Both the position numbers and the translations under genes were made by a program. A model generated the notes under the pieces. That model was not told the origin of the DNA and did no database searches. It was given only the letters and a program-made list of their open reading frames with translations. Positions 32,907-41,811 of a stretch of 64,000 bases of DNA are shown here, piece by piece. Origin of the DNA: JAZGEG01 sp964346665 (GTDB lineage Archaea > Aenigmatarchaeota > Aenigmatarchaeia > QMZP01 > QMZT01); assembly GCA_964346665.1 (NCBI GenBank), contig CAYFVC010000026.1:1-64000 (forward strand), written 5' to 3'. Each line of letters begins with the position of its first letter. The first letter of the stretch is position 1.

Positions 32907-33404
32907 ATGAAGGCTCCTATATGTGAAGTCTGCCTGAATTCAGATATACTGTGTATGGCATGCAAGAAGAAATTGGATGAGGGGAAGGTAACAGAAAACG
33001 ATATCAAGGTTTCGAAGATTGTAAACGAAATTGCGAAAACCTTCAAGCCGTTGGATGGAATTGAAATAAAAAAAGTGATTGAGGGGAAGAACATATCGGT
33101 TATCGTGTGCAAGAAGGGGGATGGTCCGAGGCTTGTGGGGAAGGACGGGGTTATGATAAAGAAACTTTCGAAACTGCTCGGAAAACCCCTCAGGGTTGTG
33201 GAGGAGTCAGAGGACGTGAAAGAGTTCGTGCAAAACCTGATACAACCAATCCCTGTGATCGGATTGAACATAATATACAAACCTGAAAAAGAGGTTTTGA
33301 AGGTCATAATACCTAAGGGGAGGAAAATCCCCATGTCAAAAGAATCCTTTGCTGAAGTGATGAATAGAATGTTCGGAAAGGATGCGATTGTGGCAAATGA
33401 ATAA
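32907..33404 (+). CDS. Zinc-finger KH-domain protein (archaeal NusA-like)
   Basis: 165 residues. Four Cys in the first 20 residues (CEVC and CMAC pattern, Cys6, 9, 16, 19) make a zinc knuckle. A KH-type RNA-binding fold follows with the GxxG-like GPRLVGKDGVMIKKLSKLLGK at about residues 73-93 and a second KH-like half near 110-150. Archaeal proteins of this type are thought to take part in transcription or RNA handling. ABCE1 follows 17 bases later. Confidence 0.7.
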   Translation: MKAPICEVCLNSDILCMACKKKLDEGKVTENDIKVSKIVNEIAKTFKPLDGIEIKKVIEGKNISVIVCKKGDGPRLVGKDGVMIKKLSKLLGKPLRVVEESEDVKEFVQNLIQPIPVIGLNIIYKPEKEVLKVIIPKGRKIPMSKESFAEVMNRMFGKDAIVANE

Positions 33405-33421
33405 CTGATTCTGGTGTTAGG

Positions 33422-35200
33422 ATGGGGAAAAAGAGGATAGTGGTCCATGACAAGGAGTTATGTAGGTATGACAGCTGTGGGTACAAGTGCGTGAAAATCT
33501 GTCCGATCAACAGGTCTGGGGAGGAGTGTGTAGTGGAAGGCGAGGATAGGTATCCAATATTCAACGAGGAGTTGTGTATAGGATGTGGTATATGCTCGAA
33601 AGCGTGCGAGAAACTCGGCTTCAACGCGATATCTGTTGTGAATCTTCCTAAAGAACTGGAGGAAGACCCCATACACAGATATGGAAAAAACCAATTCGCC
33701 CTCTACAAGCTTCCCATTCCAAAGAAAAATGTCGTGAATGGTCTGATCGGCCCGAACGGGGTGGGGAAGACAACCGTTCTAAACATTCTCTCTGGGAACA
33801 TAAAACCGAATATTGGTTTGTTCAGGAAAAAGGTCCCTTGGGATTTCATAATAGATAAGTTCAAGGGAACAGAACTGCAGGAATATCTCGAAATGCTTTC
33901 AGGGAAAGGATTCGAAATAGGGTACAAACCACAGCATGTTGATCTCATCCCGAACATGTGGAAGGGGAAGGTGAAAGATTTGCTCAGTAAATACAGAGGT
34001 TATGAAAAGGTTGTCGAAAGATTAGGGATGAATGAAATGCTGGAAAAGGGTGTGAAAACCTTATCGGGGGGCGAACTCCAATTACTTGCGATAGCCGCTG
34101 TTTTGTCGAAAGAGCATGACTTTTACTTCTTCGATGAGCCTTCTAGCTACCTTGATGTGAAACAACGATTGCTAGTTGCAAAGGAAATCCGTAAGCTTTC
34201 CGAAAACAAGGAGGTTATGGTGGTTGAGCACGATCTTGCGATACTGGATTACCTGAGCGATCATGTTCACATACTCTACGGAAAGCCGGGGACGTTCGGG
34301 GTTGTTTCAAACCCTTATGGCGTGAGGGTCGGGATAAACACGTATCTGGAAGGTTACATAAAGGAGGAAAATGTCCGTTTCAGAGACAAGCCCATTTTCT
34401 TCTCGAAAAGTGCTCGTGTCCCTGGAAAGGATCAACTGCTTCTCGAGTTCTCGGGATTTGAGAAATCCTTCGAGGATTTTTTTCTTAAAACGGAACCGGG
34501 TGAAATTCACAAGGGAGAGGTTATAGGGATATTGGGGGCGAACAGTATTGGAAAAACCACGTTCATACGTATGTTGGTGGGCGAATTGAAACCGAATAAA
34601 GGGGAGTTCGTGAAGATGAGGTTATCCTATAAACCACAGAGACTGGTCTTGGAAAAGGAGGAGAAGAAGCTTGAAGTTAAAGAGTACATAAAAATAAATG
34701 TGGGAAAGAGACTCCAAAACACAGAATTCAAAAGGATACTCTCATCACTCGGGATTGAAAGGAACCTTGAAAAAAAGATGAAAACCCTCTCCGGAGGGGA
34801 ATTGCAGGCTGTGTTCATTGCGTGTTCGCTTGGGAAAGAACACGATATTCTCCTTCTCGATGAGCCTTCTGCTTTCCTGGATGTGGAACAAAGGCTTAAG
34901 ATCTCGAAAATAATAAGGAATCACGTCGAAAGTAACGAAATCTCCGCTTTCGTGGTGGACCACGATCTTCAGGTTATAGATTCGATAGCGGACAGGATAA
35001 TGGTGTTCGAGGGTGAAGGAGGGAAGGAAGGTCTAGGGAGGAAGCCCTGCGAAATAAAGGACGGGATGAACAATTTCTTACGAAAACTCGAAATCACTTT
35101 TCGGAGGGATCCGCAGACGGGGAGGGCAAGGGCGAATAAGCCTGATTCCCAGAAGGACAGGGAACAGAAAGAAATGGGGGAATATTATTATTCTGGTTGA
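33422..35200 (+). CDS. abce1: ABCE1/Rli1 ribosome recycling ATPase
   Basis: 592 residues, the full family length. Two 4Fe-4S clusters at the N-terminus (Cys in CRYDSCGYKCVKICP and CIGCGICSKAC), two ABC modules with Walker A GPNGVGKTT and GANSIGKTT, two LSGGEL signatures and two D-E-P-S-S/A Walker B segments are present, plus the hinge near 530-592. It splits ribosomal subunits after termination. It overlaps the convergent DMT transporter gene by 13 bases. The second Walker A has Ser-Ile instead of the usual residues but keeps GK-T-T. Confidence 0.96.
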   Translation: MGKKRIVVHDKELCRYDSCGYKCVKICPINRSGEECVVEGEDRYPIFNEELCIGCGICSKACEKLGFNAISVVNLPKELEEDPIHRYGKNQFALYKLPIPKKNVVNGLIGPNGVGKTTVLNILSGNIKPNIGLFRKKVPWDFIIDKFKGTELQEYLEMLSGKGFEIGYKPQHVDLIPNMWKGKVKDLLSKYRGYEKVVERLGMNEMLEKGVKTLSGGELQLLAIAAVLSKEHDFYFFDEPSSYLDVKQRLLVAKEIRKLSENKEVMVVEHDLAILDYLSDHVHILYGKPGTFGVVSNPYGVRVGINTYLEGYIKEENVRFRDKPIFFSKSARVPGKDQLLLEFSGFEKSFEDFFLKTEPGEIHKGEVIGILGANSIGKTTFIRMLVGELKPNKGEFVKMRLSYKPQRLVLEKEEKKLEVKEYIKINVGKRLQNTEFKRILSSLGIERNLEKKMKTLSGGELQAVFIACSLGKEHDILLLDEPSAFLDVEQRLKISKIIRNHVESNEISAFVVDHDLQVIDSIADRIMVFEGEGGKEGLGRKPCEIKDGMNNFLRKLEITFRRDPQTGRARANKPDSQKDREQKEMGEYYYSG

Positions 35201-36114
35201 TGTACGACTTTAGCGGAAACGACCTTGTACATCGCAAAAAGCAATAAAACTGTTCCCAACCACTGACCTGGCAAGAGAGTTTCCCCGTAAATAAGGAATT
35301 CTCCTATTATCACTGTAGCGGGCATTGCGAGCTCATAGATAGTTGACTTCGAGGCCGGAACTCTTTTAAGACCGTAGTAATATATGAATATCGCAACCCC
35401 TCCGGTTGTGAAAGCGATAAGTAGTAGGGTTAAAAGATTTATCTGCGTTACGTCTGCGAAGTATGATAACTTATTCATGGAAATGACTACTATGAACATT
35501 ATGAGTGTTGTCATACCAAATCTGAGGTATGTTCCCACCCTGAAGTTGACTTTCTCTATTGCGCGCTTGCTGAAAACGGTTGAAGAACCCCATGCGAAGG
35601 CTGCCAGCAGAGAGAGCATGGCAGCAATAAATGTTGCATTCGCGGGGTCGGGCGGTGAAAATCCAAAAGTAAGGAAGTAGCTTCCGATTATTGCAACAGC
35701 AGCCCATAAAAAGAAATTCTTTCTTGGTCTTTCCCTCAGAACTATAGCTGCGACTGTTATTGCGAATAAAGGCTGGAGTTTTTGCAGGAGGATTACGACT
35801 GAAAGTTTTACGAATTGGACCATAAAAAGAGCGGAGGTTATCGCCATAGTTCCTATCGCCCCTCCGAACAAGCCGACCCAGAAGAATGCTCCCCAGTCCC
35901 TTAGATTGAGTTTCTTAAGCTCCTTTCTCTCGTAAACCAGAAGGGTTGACATGTAAGCAAAAGCGATGGCATGCTCAAGGAAAACAACGACAGCAACGTC
36001 CAGATGGTAGAGAGAGGGACGAAGTAGAACGCCGTCAATCCCCCACAACATGGCAGCGAAGGCTATCGCTAACGCTCCTAATACAGGGATAGAGATTGAT
36101 TTCCTGTCTAACAT
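35188..36114 (-). CDS. EamA/DMT-family transporter in RbkR operon
   Basis: 308 residues from ATG 36114 (an upstream in-frame start at 36207 lies inside the RbkR gene). About ten membrane helices in two EamA halves; LWGIDGVLLRPSL and ASKSTIYELAMPA are conserved positions. It starts four bases after the riboflavin kinase/regulator gene, so the two are co-transcribed. This context suggests a vitamin-linked substrate such as riboflavin, but no substrate residue is known to prove it. Confidence 0.85.
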   Translation of the reverse strand: MLDRKSISIPVLGALAIAFAAMLWGIDGVLLRPSLYHLDVAVVVFLEHAIAFAYMSTLLVYERKELKKLNLRDWGAFFWVGLFGGAIGTMAITSALFMVQFVKLSVVILLQKLQPLFAITVAAIVLRERPRKNFFLWAAVAIIGSYFLTFGFSPPDPANATFIAAMLSLLAAFAWGSSTVFSKRAIEKVNFRVGTYLRFGMTTLIMFIVVISMNKLSYFADVTQINLLTLLLIAFTTGGVAIFIYYYGLKRVPASKSTIYELAMPATVIIGEFLIYGETLLPGQWLGTVLLLFAMYKVVSAKVVHQPE

Positions 36115-36118
36115 CCTG

Positions 36119-36775
36119 TCACGCCCTAAGCTCCACGTGCACGTAATCGCCGTCTTTGAGGGAAAGCTCTTTTCTAATGTTGACTGGTGAGATGATTTCG
36201 ATAACATCAGAAGGGTGATGTGTTCTTTCAGGGATCACCACCACTCCTCTTATCTTCCTGTTCACAACACAAGGGTAGCATTTTATGTCTCCGAACGTCC
36301 TCTTTTCTTTCTTGAATCCTTCCACAACGATTGGTTTTACCTTCTCCATTTCGTTTTTCGCATTTATGTCGTGGGTTGATTTCAGCCTGATGTTCAAGGT
36401 CCCCAAGAAAGGACGTAAACCCAGTTTGTCGTGAAACTGCAGGAAATACTCATCCTGCCCTACGTAATACCCCCCTTCACCAGAGCCGGATATAAGGTTC
36501 CCCCCAAAGGAAATACCTTCATCTTTCGAGCGTTCAATTAATTCTCTCAATTCAAGGTATCTTTTTCTTAGGAATTTCGTTCCGTTTTCGGTTAGGTTTA
36601 TGATCTGGCCCTTTGGGTGTGTGGTCCTGCTTATCATACCAAGGTTTTCGAGTTCCCTGATCTTCCTAGAAACGGTCTGCTGGGAAGAATCAAGTTTCTT
36701 CGCGAGAATGCTCGTGGTGACCTTTCCCTTCTTCTTGGAAAGTTCAATTAGAACATCAAGAATCTCTGCCTTCAT
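36119..36775 (-). CDS. rbkR: RbkR: winged-helix regulator fused to CTP-dependent riboflavin kinase
   Basis: 218 residues from ATG 36775. Residues 1-75 are a winged helix (TTSILAKKLDSSQQTVSRKIRELENLGMI), and residues about 85-218 are the archaeal CTP-dependent riboflavin kinase domain (GEGGYYVGQDEYFLQFHDKLGLRPFLGTLN and KCYPCVV, ending LSLKDGDYVHVEL). In archaea this fusion makes FMN and represses riboflavin genes. No riboflavin biosynthesis gene is in the window; the only operon partner is the DMT transporter. A GTTATGCTTAAC palindrome-like sequence lies upstream at about 36808-36819. Confidence 0.9.
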   Translation of the reverse strand: MKAEILDVLIELSKKKGKVTTSILAKKLDSSQQTVSRKIRELENLGMISRTTHPKGQIINLTENGTKFLRKRYLELRELIERSKDEGISFGGNLISGSGEGGYYVGQDEYFLQFHDKLGLRPFLGTLNIRLKSTHDINAKNEMEKVKPIVVEGFKKEKRTFGDIKCYPCVVNRKIRGVVVIPERTHHPSDVIEIISPVNIRKELSLKDGDYVHVELRA

Positions 36776-36837
36776 AGAAGTTATTTGTTCTGAGTTACTT
36801 AAAAATGTTATGCTTAACAGAAATGAGTAAAATGGAA

Positions 36838-37335
36838 TCACTCAACTTCCAATGAGCCCATGCTGTATATCTCCTTTATCACGGCTATGAACCTTTCAGC
36901 CATTTGTTTACAACGTTCTACCATGCTTTGCCGTACGGTGTTGTAAAACAAATGCCAGTACACCCACCACATGAACATTACAAAGCGATTACCTTCGAAT
37001 TCGTGCCTCACGGTTGGCTCGACTTCTAGTCTGAAAGTCCCTTCGTTTTTCGCTTTTGCCTTGAAACCGACCATGCGGACCGAAAGTATTATTTTCGCGA
37101 ATCTTCCTGATGTCTTATCGTGCATGGCCATCCTGTGGTAATACATCTGTATGGGATCGCCAGTCCAGTCCCACATCCATCTCGGCTCGCCAGTACTCGT
37201 TGTGGTGACCTCCCAGACCGAACGAAGGATAGCGGTCGCCTCTCTTGTCCAGGCAAGCGGGTCAGGTCCTGAATAATTTATCCACCTGCTCCTTCTAGGA
37301 GCGAAACAGTCGTCATCTATCTGAAACTTCCCCAT
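36838..37335 (-). CDS. Conserved-looking protein, paralogue of 37.4 kb gene
   Basis: 165 residues, function unknown. It starts with Asp/Arg-rich residues and NYSGPDPLAWTRE, has an aromatic-rich beta-strand core (RWMWDWTGDP) and a C-terminal helix with FMWWVYWHLFYNTVRQSMVERC. It shares with its upstream neighbour the pattern Y-x-G-P-x-P, a central beta sheet ending in a T-x-x-E/H segment, and the W-x-x-F/Y helix ending in C-x-x-M. No signal or membrane segment. It follows the paralogue by 15 bases and precedes the RbkR gene by 62. Confidence 0.45.
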   Translation of the reverse strand: MGKFQIDDDCFAPRRSRWINYSGPDPLAWTREATAILRSVWEVTTTSTGEPRWMWDWTGDPIQMYYHRMAMHDKTSGRFAKIILSVRMVGFKAKAKNEGTFRLEVEPTVRHEFEGNRFVMFMWWVYWHLFYNTVRQSMVERCKQMAERFIAVIKEIYSMGSLEVE

Positions 37336-37350
37336 TTTTCCACCTTAGAA

Positions 37351-37869
37351 CTACCCGCTCTCTTCTCTGAGCTGCCTCAAGAATTCATGGATATTTCTGG
37401 TGAATATTGAAACCATGTTCCTACAGTCTTCTGTGTATTCCTCCCTTTTCCTGTAGTAAAATGACCTGTGCCAAAAAACCCTTAGCATTTCATAGAATAG
37501 GGATCGCTGCCATACGGTGTCTTGTGGGTATTCTGTTCTCATAACCGGCTTTATATTGATCTCAGCCTTCCCTGATTTCTCATCCCCGTAACCGGAAACA
37601 TCAACCCTTATGTAGAGATACGTATAAACATCCATGTCTTTATGTAGATACCAACGAACCTTGAACTTCTCTTTTTCGCCTTTACCCCAGCTTAGCTTCT
37701 CCTCTTGGATATCTGAATCGGCCGCCCTGAATATCGCTTTTATCAGTTCATATACTTTGTAATAGAGCTTCGTCGGACTAGGTCCTACATAATTTATGGT
37801 TACCCTCTCTGGTCTCTCCCTGTAACAATCCTCCTGTATGAGCATTTTAGTTCGGGCGAACTGCGGCAT
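37351..37869 (-). CDS. Conserved-looking protein, paralogue of 36.8 kb gene
   Basis: 172 residues, function unknown. NYVGPSPTKLYYKV begins the alpha part, then three strands (EKFKVRWYL; YTYLYIRVDVSGYG; GKAEINIKPVMRTEY) and a long aromatic helix (EMLRVFWHRSFYYRKREEYTEDCRNM). The alpha-beta-beta-beta-alpha order and the shared landmarks make it a paralogue of the following gene. It is divergent from the small membrane protein at 37.9 kb across 63 bases with A/T-rich promoter sequence. Confidence 0.5.
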   Translation of the reverse strand: MPQFARTKMLIQEDCYRERPERVTINYVGPSPTKLYYKVYELIKAIFRAADSDIQEEKLSWGKGEKEKFKVRWYLHKDMDVYTYLYIRVDVSGYGDEKSGKAEINIKPVMRTEYPQDTVWQRSLFYEMLRVFWHRSFYYRKREEYTEDCRNMVSIFTRNIHEFLRQLREESG

Positions 37870-37932
37870 GCGAATCTCCTCTTTATATTTATATTTTCAT
37901 TGCGAAATTATAAATTAGTATCTTAAGCACAA

Positions 37933-38145
37933 ATGGTGTTTTATATGCTTTGGTGGCTGGTTTTCAAAATACTGGGCGTCATAATGATATTCATCGGGGG
38001 TTTTCTAGTCATATTCTTCCCAGGGATAATACACCATCAGGAGACAGGGTCAAAAAGAGCTCCACAAACCAGTTTTGGTCTGGGTGGAATCGTCGTTGGA
38101 TTGATACTGATAATAGTTGGTGGTTTCATTTTATTCAGTCCGTAA
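37933..38145 (+). CDS. Small two-helix membrane protein
   Basis: 70 residues with two membrane helices (about 5-30 and 48-68) and a polar loop holding IHHQETGSKR. No family recognised; it belongs to the unusual gene block of this region by position only. The ATG at 37933 is followed by a second at 37945, either could start. Confidence 0.5.
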   Translation: MVFYMLWWLVFKILGVIMIFIGGFLVIFFPGIIHHQETGSKRAPQTSFGLGGIVVGLILIIVGGFILFSP

Positions 38146-38194
38146 AATAAACCAAGGAAAAGGTATTTTTATCTTTTGGTCTCAATAATTAAAT

Positions 38195-39910
38195 ATGGCA
38201 GAAGTAGAAAAACCACTAGAAAGGTTTGAGGAGGAGGACAAGGAGAGGGAAAAGGAGGAAAAGGCTAGGGAGAAGTATGAAAGGAAAAAGGCTAAATGGG
38301 AAGAAATACTCAAACCTTTTGATACGGTCATAGACTACTTCTTGGATCAGGCAAGGAATAAAGGGGGTATTTATGGAGAAGTTGTCATCAGCCCTGCTTT
38401 GCTAGACCAGATCGTAACCTTGAACCCTGTAACCCTTGAAGGACAGGCTGAGATAATCTACAACATCTTTATTTATAGAGTTGCGAAGTGGCATTACAAC
38501 GTTGAGAAAGCGGACGAGTATATAAAATTAACGCCGACCGCACCTCCTGCATTCGCCCCGCTGCTTTCGCAGAAGGAAAGGCTGGAAGGTTATATAAAGT
38601 CGGGTTTGGCTTCCGCAGCCCAGGCCGTCGCTGATTACGAACTTCTGAAGCACGACGAAAGGAAGTACAGGGAAATCCTGGATTATTTCAACATGGGCAA
38701 AAAGGACGAACACGTACTGAGGGCGTTATACGTGGACAGGGTTGATGCTTACACAGGTGAAGGATATTCGATGGTAACGATGGCGAAGCGCTGGCCAACA
38801 ATAATTTCGGATTTCATAAAGATGAGGAGTGGATGGATGGATGTGGATACAATAAGGAAGAAATTGAAGGTTTCAAAGGCAGAGGCCGTCGTTTTGAAAA
38901 CGAAGAATGAATTGTTCGTGGAATGGAAAAGGTTATTCTTCCCAGACGTAAGAGATCGCTACGTGAGGATAAAAAACCTCCTCGAATCCAGGAGGAGATC
39001 GATTCATGAATACAGGGAGTGGTTAAAACCTCATTTGAACAGGCTGAAGAGGATAAGGGAGCAGGCGGAAATAGCGGACGCTGCATCTGATCTCACGGAG
39101 ATCACAAAACTCATGTTCACCCCTCAGGGAGAGGTTGAAGCGAAACTCTGGTTCTGGAAGCCTATCAAACCGGAGGAGGTTGGAAAACCTGTGATGGTTT
39201 CCGGGTGGGGGGAGATTCCCTTATTCGATGACTGGGTGAAGGAGAAAATAATACTCCTGGAGGCAAAGTACGGCGTTGAACTTTCTGAAAATGAGATAAA
39301 GAATTGTGTGAAAGGGCATAAATTGGGCGGGAAGCTTTACGGTAAACGCAGGGAAATCCTTGCTGTTCATCCGGGTCCTTACATAGATGAGAGATTCATT
39401 TATTATTTTTTCATAGACCTCGATTACGTATGTCAATACAAAAAGGGTTCAACAGGACCCATGGTAATCGAGGACCAGTACTGGCATTTCCACCCTTTCC
39501 TGGTTTCAAAGAACTTCCTGCTTTTGTCACTGCTGGAACTGGAGTACAAGAAAAAAAAGCTTAGGGAGGAGATAGAGAGATTGATAGGCGTCACAACAGA
39601 GGAGGAGAAGATAGGGGAGGAGGTCAGAAGGAAATGGCCAAGGGAAGGTGAGAAGGAGAGAAAGGAGAGATCAAGAGAAAGGTGGAAGGAGTCTTTGAGT
39701 AAAACAAAGGCGAGCTGGATTAGAAGGAGGAGGAAGCTGAAAAATGTACTGAATCCTTTATTCAAATTTTTCATAAGGGCTGGCCCTTACGAGATCAATG
39801 TTGCTGAAAGGATCTCGAAAACTTATGGTTTATATTTCGGTGGCCAGGTCGCTGAACTCAGGGATCTTATAAAGGAGACTTCTTACAGGATAAGCGGGCA
39901 AAGGCCGTAG
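38195..39910 (+). CDS. Coiled-coil protein of unknown function
   Basis: 571 residues, no signal or membrane helix. Residues 1-50 are an acidic/basic coiled coil (EDKEREKEEKAREKYERKKAKWEE). The middle is mainly helical with a few beta strands and WxxI-type positions; near 330-470 there are aromatic-rich strands (KLWFWKPIKPEEVG, RFIYYFFIDLDYVCQY) and near 470-540 a long Lys/Arg/Glu helix. It sits between the small membrane protein and the TIM-barrel gene; an eight-base gap separates its stop from a 21-base palindrome. No family is recognised. Confidence 0.55.
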   Translation: MAEVEKPLERFEEEDKEREKEEKAREKYERKKAKWEEILKPFDTVIDYFLDQARNKGGIYGEVVISPALLDQIVTLNPVTLEGQAEIIYNIFIYRVAKWHYNVEKADEYIKLTPTAPPAFAPLLSQKERLEGYIKSGLASAAQAVADYELLKHDERKYREILDYFNMGKKDEHVLRALYVDRVDAYTGEGYSMVTMAKRWPTIISDFIKMRSGWMDVDTIRKKLKVSKAEAVVLKTKNELFVEWKRLFFPDVRDRYVRIKNLLESRRRSIHEYREWLKPHLNRLKRIREQAEIADAASDLTEITKLMFTPQGEVEAKLWFWKPIKPEEVGKPVMVSGWGEIPLFDDWVKEKIILLEAKYGVELSENEIKNCVKGHKLGGKLYGKRREILAVHPGPYIDERFIYYFFIDLDYVCQYKKGSTGPMVIEDQYWHFHPFLVSKNFLLLSLLELEYKKKKLREEIERLIGVTTEEEKIGEEVRRKWPREGEKERKERSRERWKESLSKTKASWIRRRRKLKNVLNPLFKFFIRAGPYEINVAERISKTYGLYFGGQVAELRDLIKETSYRISGQRP

Positions 39911-39917
39911 ATCGGAT

Positions 39918-39938
39918 GTTGCATACATAGTATGCAAC
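39918..39938. promoter_or_regulatory. Perfect palindrome upstream of the TIM-barrel gene
   Basis: GTTGCATAC (39918-39926) and GTATGCAAC (39930-39938) are 9-base perfect inverted repeats with a 3-base spacer ATA. It lies between the stop at 39910 and the start at 39979, 40 bases before it. The core GCATAC-N3-GTATGC is found also at 23734-23748 by the IMPase start. Operator for a dimeric regulator is the likely reading; the neighbouring TrmB-family gene is a candidate. Confidence 0.55.
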
Positions 39939-39978
39939 GCAGGAAGTCATGTTTACACGTGTTGTAAGGTCGTTATAT

Positions 39979-41775
39979 ATGATAAAGGTTGGAATTACAA
40001 CCGGTTTGTATTACATTGCAAGGGCGGAGGAGCTGGCGACGTCCCTTAAGAAAATAGGTTACGGTCTGACGAGGGGGACGGATGCTATCGAAATCTCAGG
40101 GGATACGCCGCACGAAATCGATTACACCATCGGGAAGGAGATACGCCACCTAGCTGAAAAGCAGGGACTGGATCTGTGTTTCCATGGTTCTTTGACAATC
40201 CCCATGGGTATTCCCGAGCGTTCTGACTGGAGGGACGGACAAGACCACATAGAAAAATCAATACGCTCCGCCGTCTTCTCCGGGTGCAAATACGTTTTGT
40301 TCCATGCGTGCCTGCACTTCTGGCTCGAGATGATAACGTACACATCGCAGAAGCTCGAAATCATCATGTGCGATCATGATGGGGATTTTGTTTCAGAGGT
40401 TTTCTACAATAATGAAAAACTCAGAGAATGGTTTCTGTGGAAAATGTGGGATTATGAGAGACCCTATCCACAGCAGATAGTGGACGAAGATGACTATCAG
40501 GATGCCAACGGTAAGGCGCAAACAGAAAGGGAGATTATGTGGAGGAAATTGAAAGAGGAAAAGTGGAAAAAATATTTAATCTCAAAGGGCTATATTGATG
40601 AAAAGGGGAATCAAATAAAGCAGATGCCCCCGGATGTTAAGGAAAGAATAGAAGGAGAGATAGACAGGGAAGTATCAGAAGAGAGTGGGTTGTTTTTCTC
40701 AAAAAAAGTCAGGGAATACATGACGAAGTACGCAAGAAAGAAGATGCTACAGAAGGAGTATCCAAAAAGAAGGTGGAGGGTTGATTGCTACGGAAAACTT
40801 ACGGATGCTTACGAAATCATGGCGCATTACATGTTCTACAACAAAGACCCAATATGGGTTGCGATGTCAGAAGTTTACAAGGATGTGACCGCCCCATACA
40901 AAATGGACTACAGTGATGATCGGTGGCTTGACAAAGCATATACAAGGGCACAGGAAACGAATGACAGGGAATTCAAAAGGTTTTATTATGCAGTTGTTGC
41001 GGCGAAATTCTTGGAAGGGCATATGAAATCGGCTTTGAAATTTATAAACGGTAAGTTGATAAAAGAACTGAAACAATATCCTGATTCTGACAAACTCATA
41101 GAGAATGCGAAGAACCTGAAAATAACGATCGAGATGCCCGATGCAAGGGATCCTAAATACGCTGGATTGTATTTGCTTTGGCATCCTAAACAGATATACG
41201 CTGCAATAAAAACCATTCGAAATACTTTGAAAACAAATCGTATTTTTATGACTATCGATTGGGAACACATAGCAGGACAGGGTATTGACCCGCTGGTGGA
41301 GATAGATAATTTGGAGAAAATCGCTCCTGACTTTGGAAGATACGTTCTTTCCGTTCATTCCAACACCCCGAACCCTTTGCATGCACATTATCCGATTGAA
41401 CTCGGTGATATGGAGATATACAGGCTTAATTGGTTCTTGAGGAAAACGGGTTTTGGGAAACAGCCCGAATATAATGTTTACCTCTGGTTTGAAAGGGGTG
41501 GAGGGGACGATCCTTTCAGGCAGGCTGTTGATGCTTTAAAATTATGCGCGAAATTCCTTGAGCAGGATGTCCCTCCGGATGAACTGCCCAATGAGTATTT
41601 CGGGATAAAGCATACAGGTATGGATTTTTGGAGGCAGGAACAGATAATGAGGGATCATAGATTCGAACCCTTAAAGGATTTGCTAGAGATACCTGAAGAG
41701 GAATGGGGTATGCTTTCGACTGCAGCCACTAAAAAGGGGAAAACCAAGGAGTTCAAGAAAGAGGAGATGAAATAA
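39979..41775 (+). CDS. Xylose-isomerase/AP-endonuclease-like TIM barrel with large helical insertion
   Basis: 598 residues from ATG 39979 (ATG 39949 possible). The barrel's metal residues are all visible: Glu38 (IEISGD), His69 (CFHGS), His109 (LFHAC), Glu385 (IEMPD), Asp427 and His430 (DWEH), His460 (SVHSNTP) and Glu505 (FERGGG). Family members include sugar isomerases and endonuclease IV. Between strands three and four lie about 260 extra residues (about 115-375), mostly helical, with a KRRWRVDCYG segment. The large insertion is unusual. Position next to a TrmB regulator and the shared palindrome with the IMPase gene suggest sugar or inositol metabolism, but DNA repair is not excluded. Confidence 0.7.
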   Translation: MIKVGITTGLYYIARAEELATSLKKIGYGLTRGTDAIEISGDTPHEIDYTIGKEIRHLAEKQGLDLCFHGSLTIPMGIPERSDWRDGQDHIEKSIRSAVFSGCKYVLFHACLHFWLEMITYTSQKLEIIMCDHDGDFVSEVFYNNEKLREWFLWKMWDYERPYPQQIVDEDDYQDANGKAQTEREIMWRKLKEEKWKKYLISKGYIDEKGNQIKQMPPDVKERIEGEIDREVSEESGLFFSKKVREYMTKYARKKMLQKEYPKRRWRVDCYGKLTDAYEIMAHYMFYNKDPIWVAMSEVYKDVTAPYKMDYSDDRWLDKAYTRAQETNDREFKRFYYAVVAAKFLEGHMKSALKFINGKLIKELKQYPDSDKLIENAKNLKITIEMPDARDPKYAGLYLLWHPKQIYAAIKTIRNTLKTNRIFMTIDWEHIAGQGIDPLVEIDNLEKIAPDFGRYVLSVHSNTPNPLHAHYPIELGDMEIYRLNWFLRKTGFGKQPEYNVYLWFERGGGDDPFRQAVDALKLCAKFLEQDVPPDELPNEYFGIKHTGMDFWRQEQIMRDHRFEPLKDLLEIPEEEWGMLSTAATKKGKTKEFKKEEMK

Positions 41776-41811
41776 AAATAGGTTTAAAAATAAAAAGAAA
41801 CGCTTTCGCTT

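Noticed and set aside
36115..36207. Longer start of the DMT transporter at 36207
   Set aside because: The added 31 residues lie inside the RbkR gene and are not membrane-like; ATG 36114 gives the usual EamA start.
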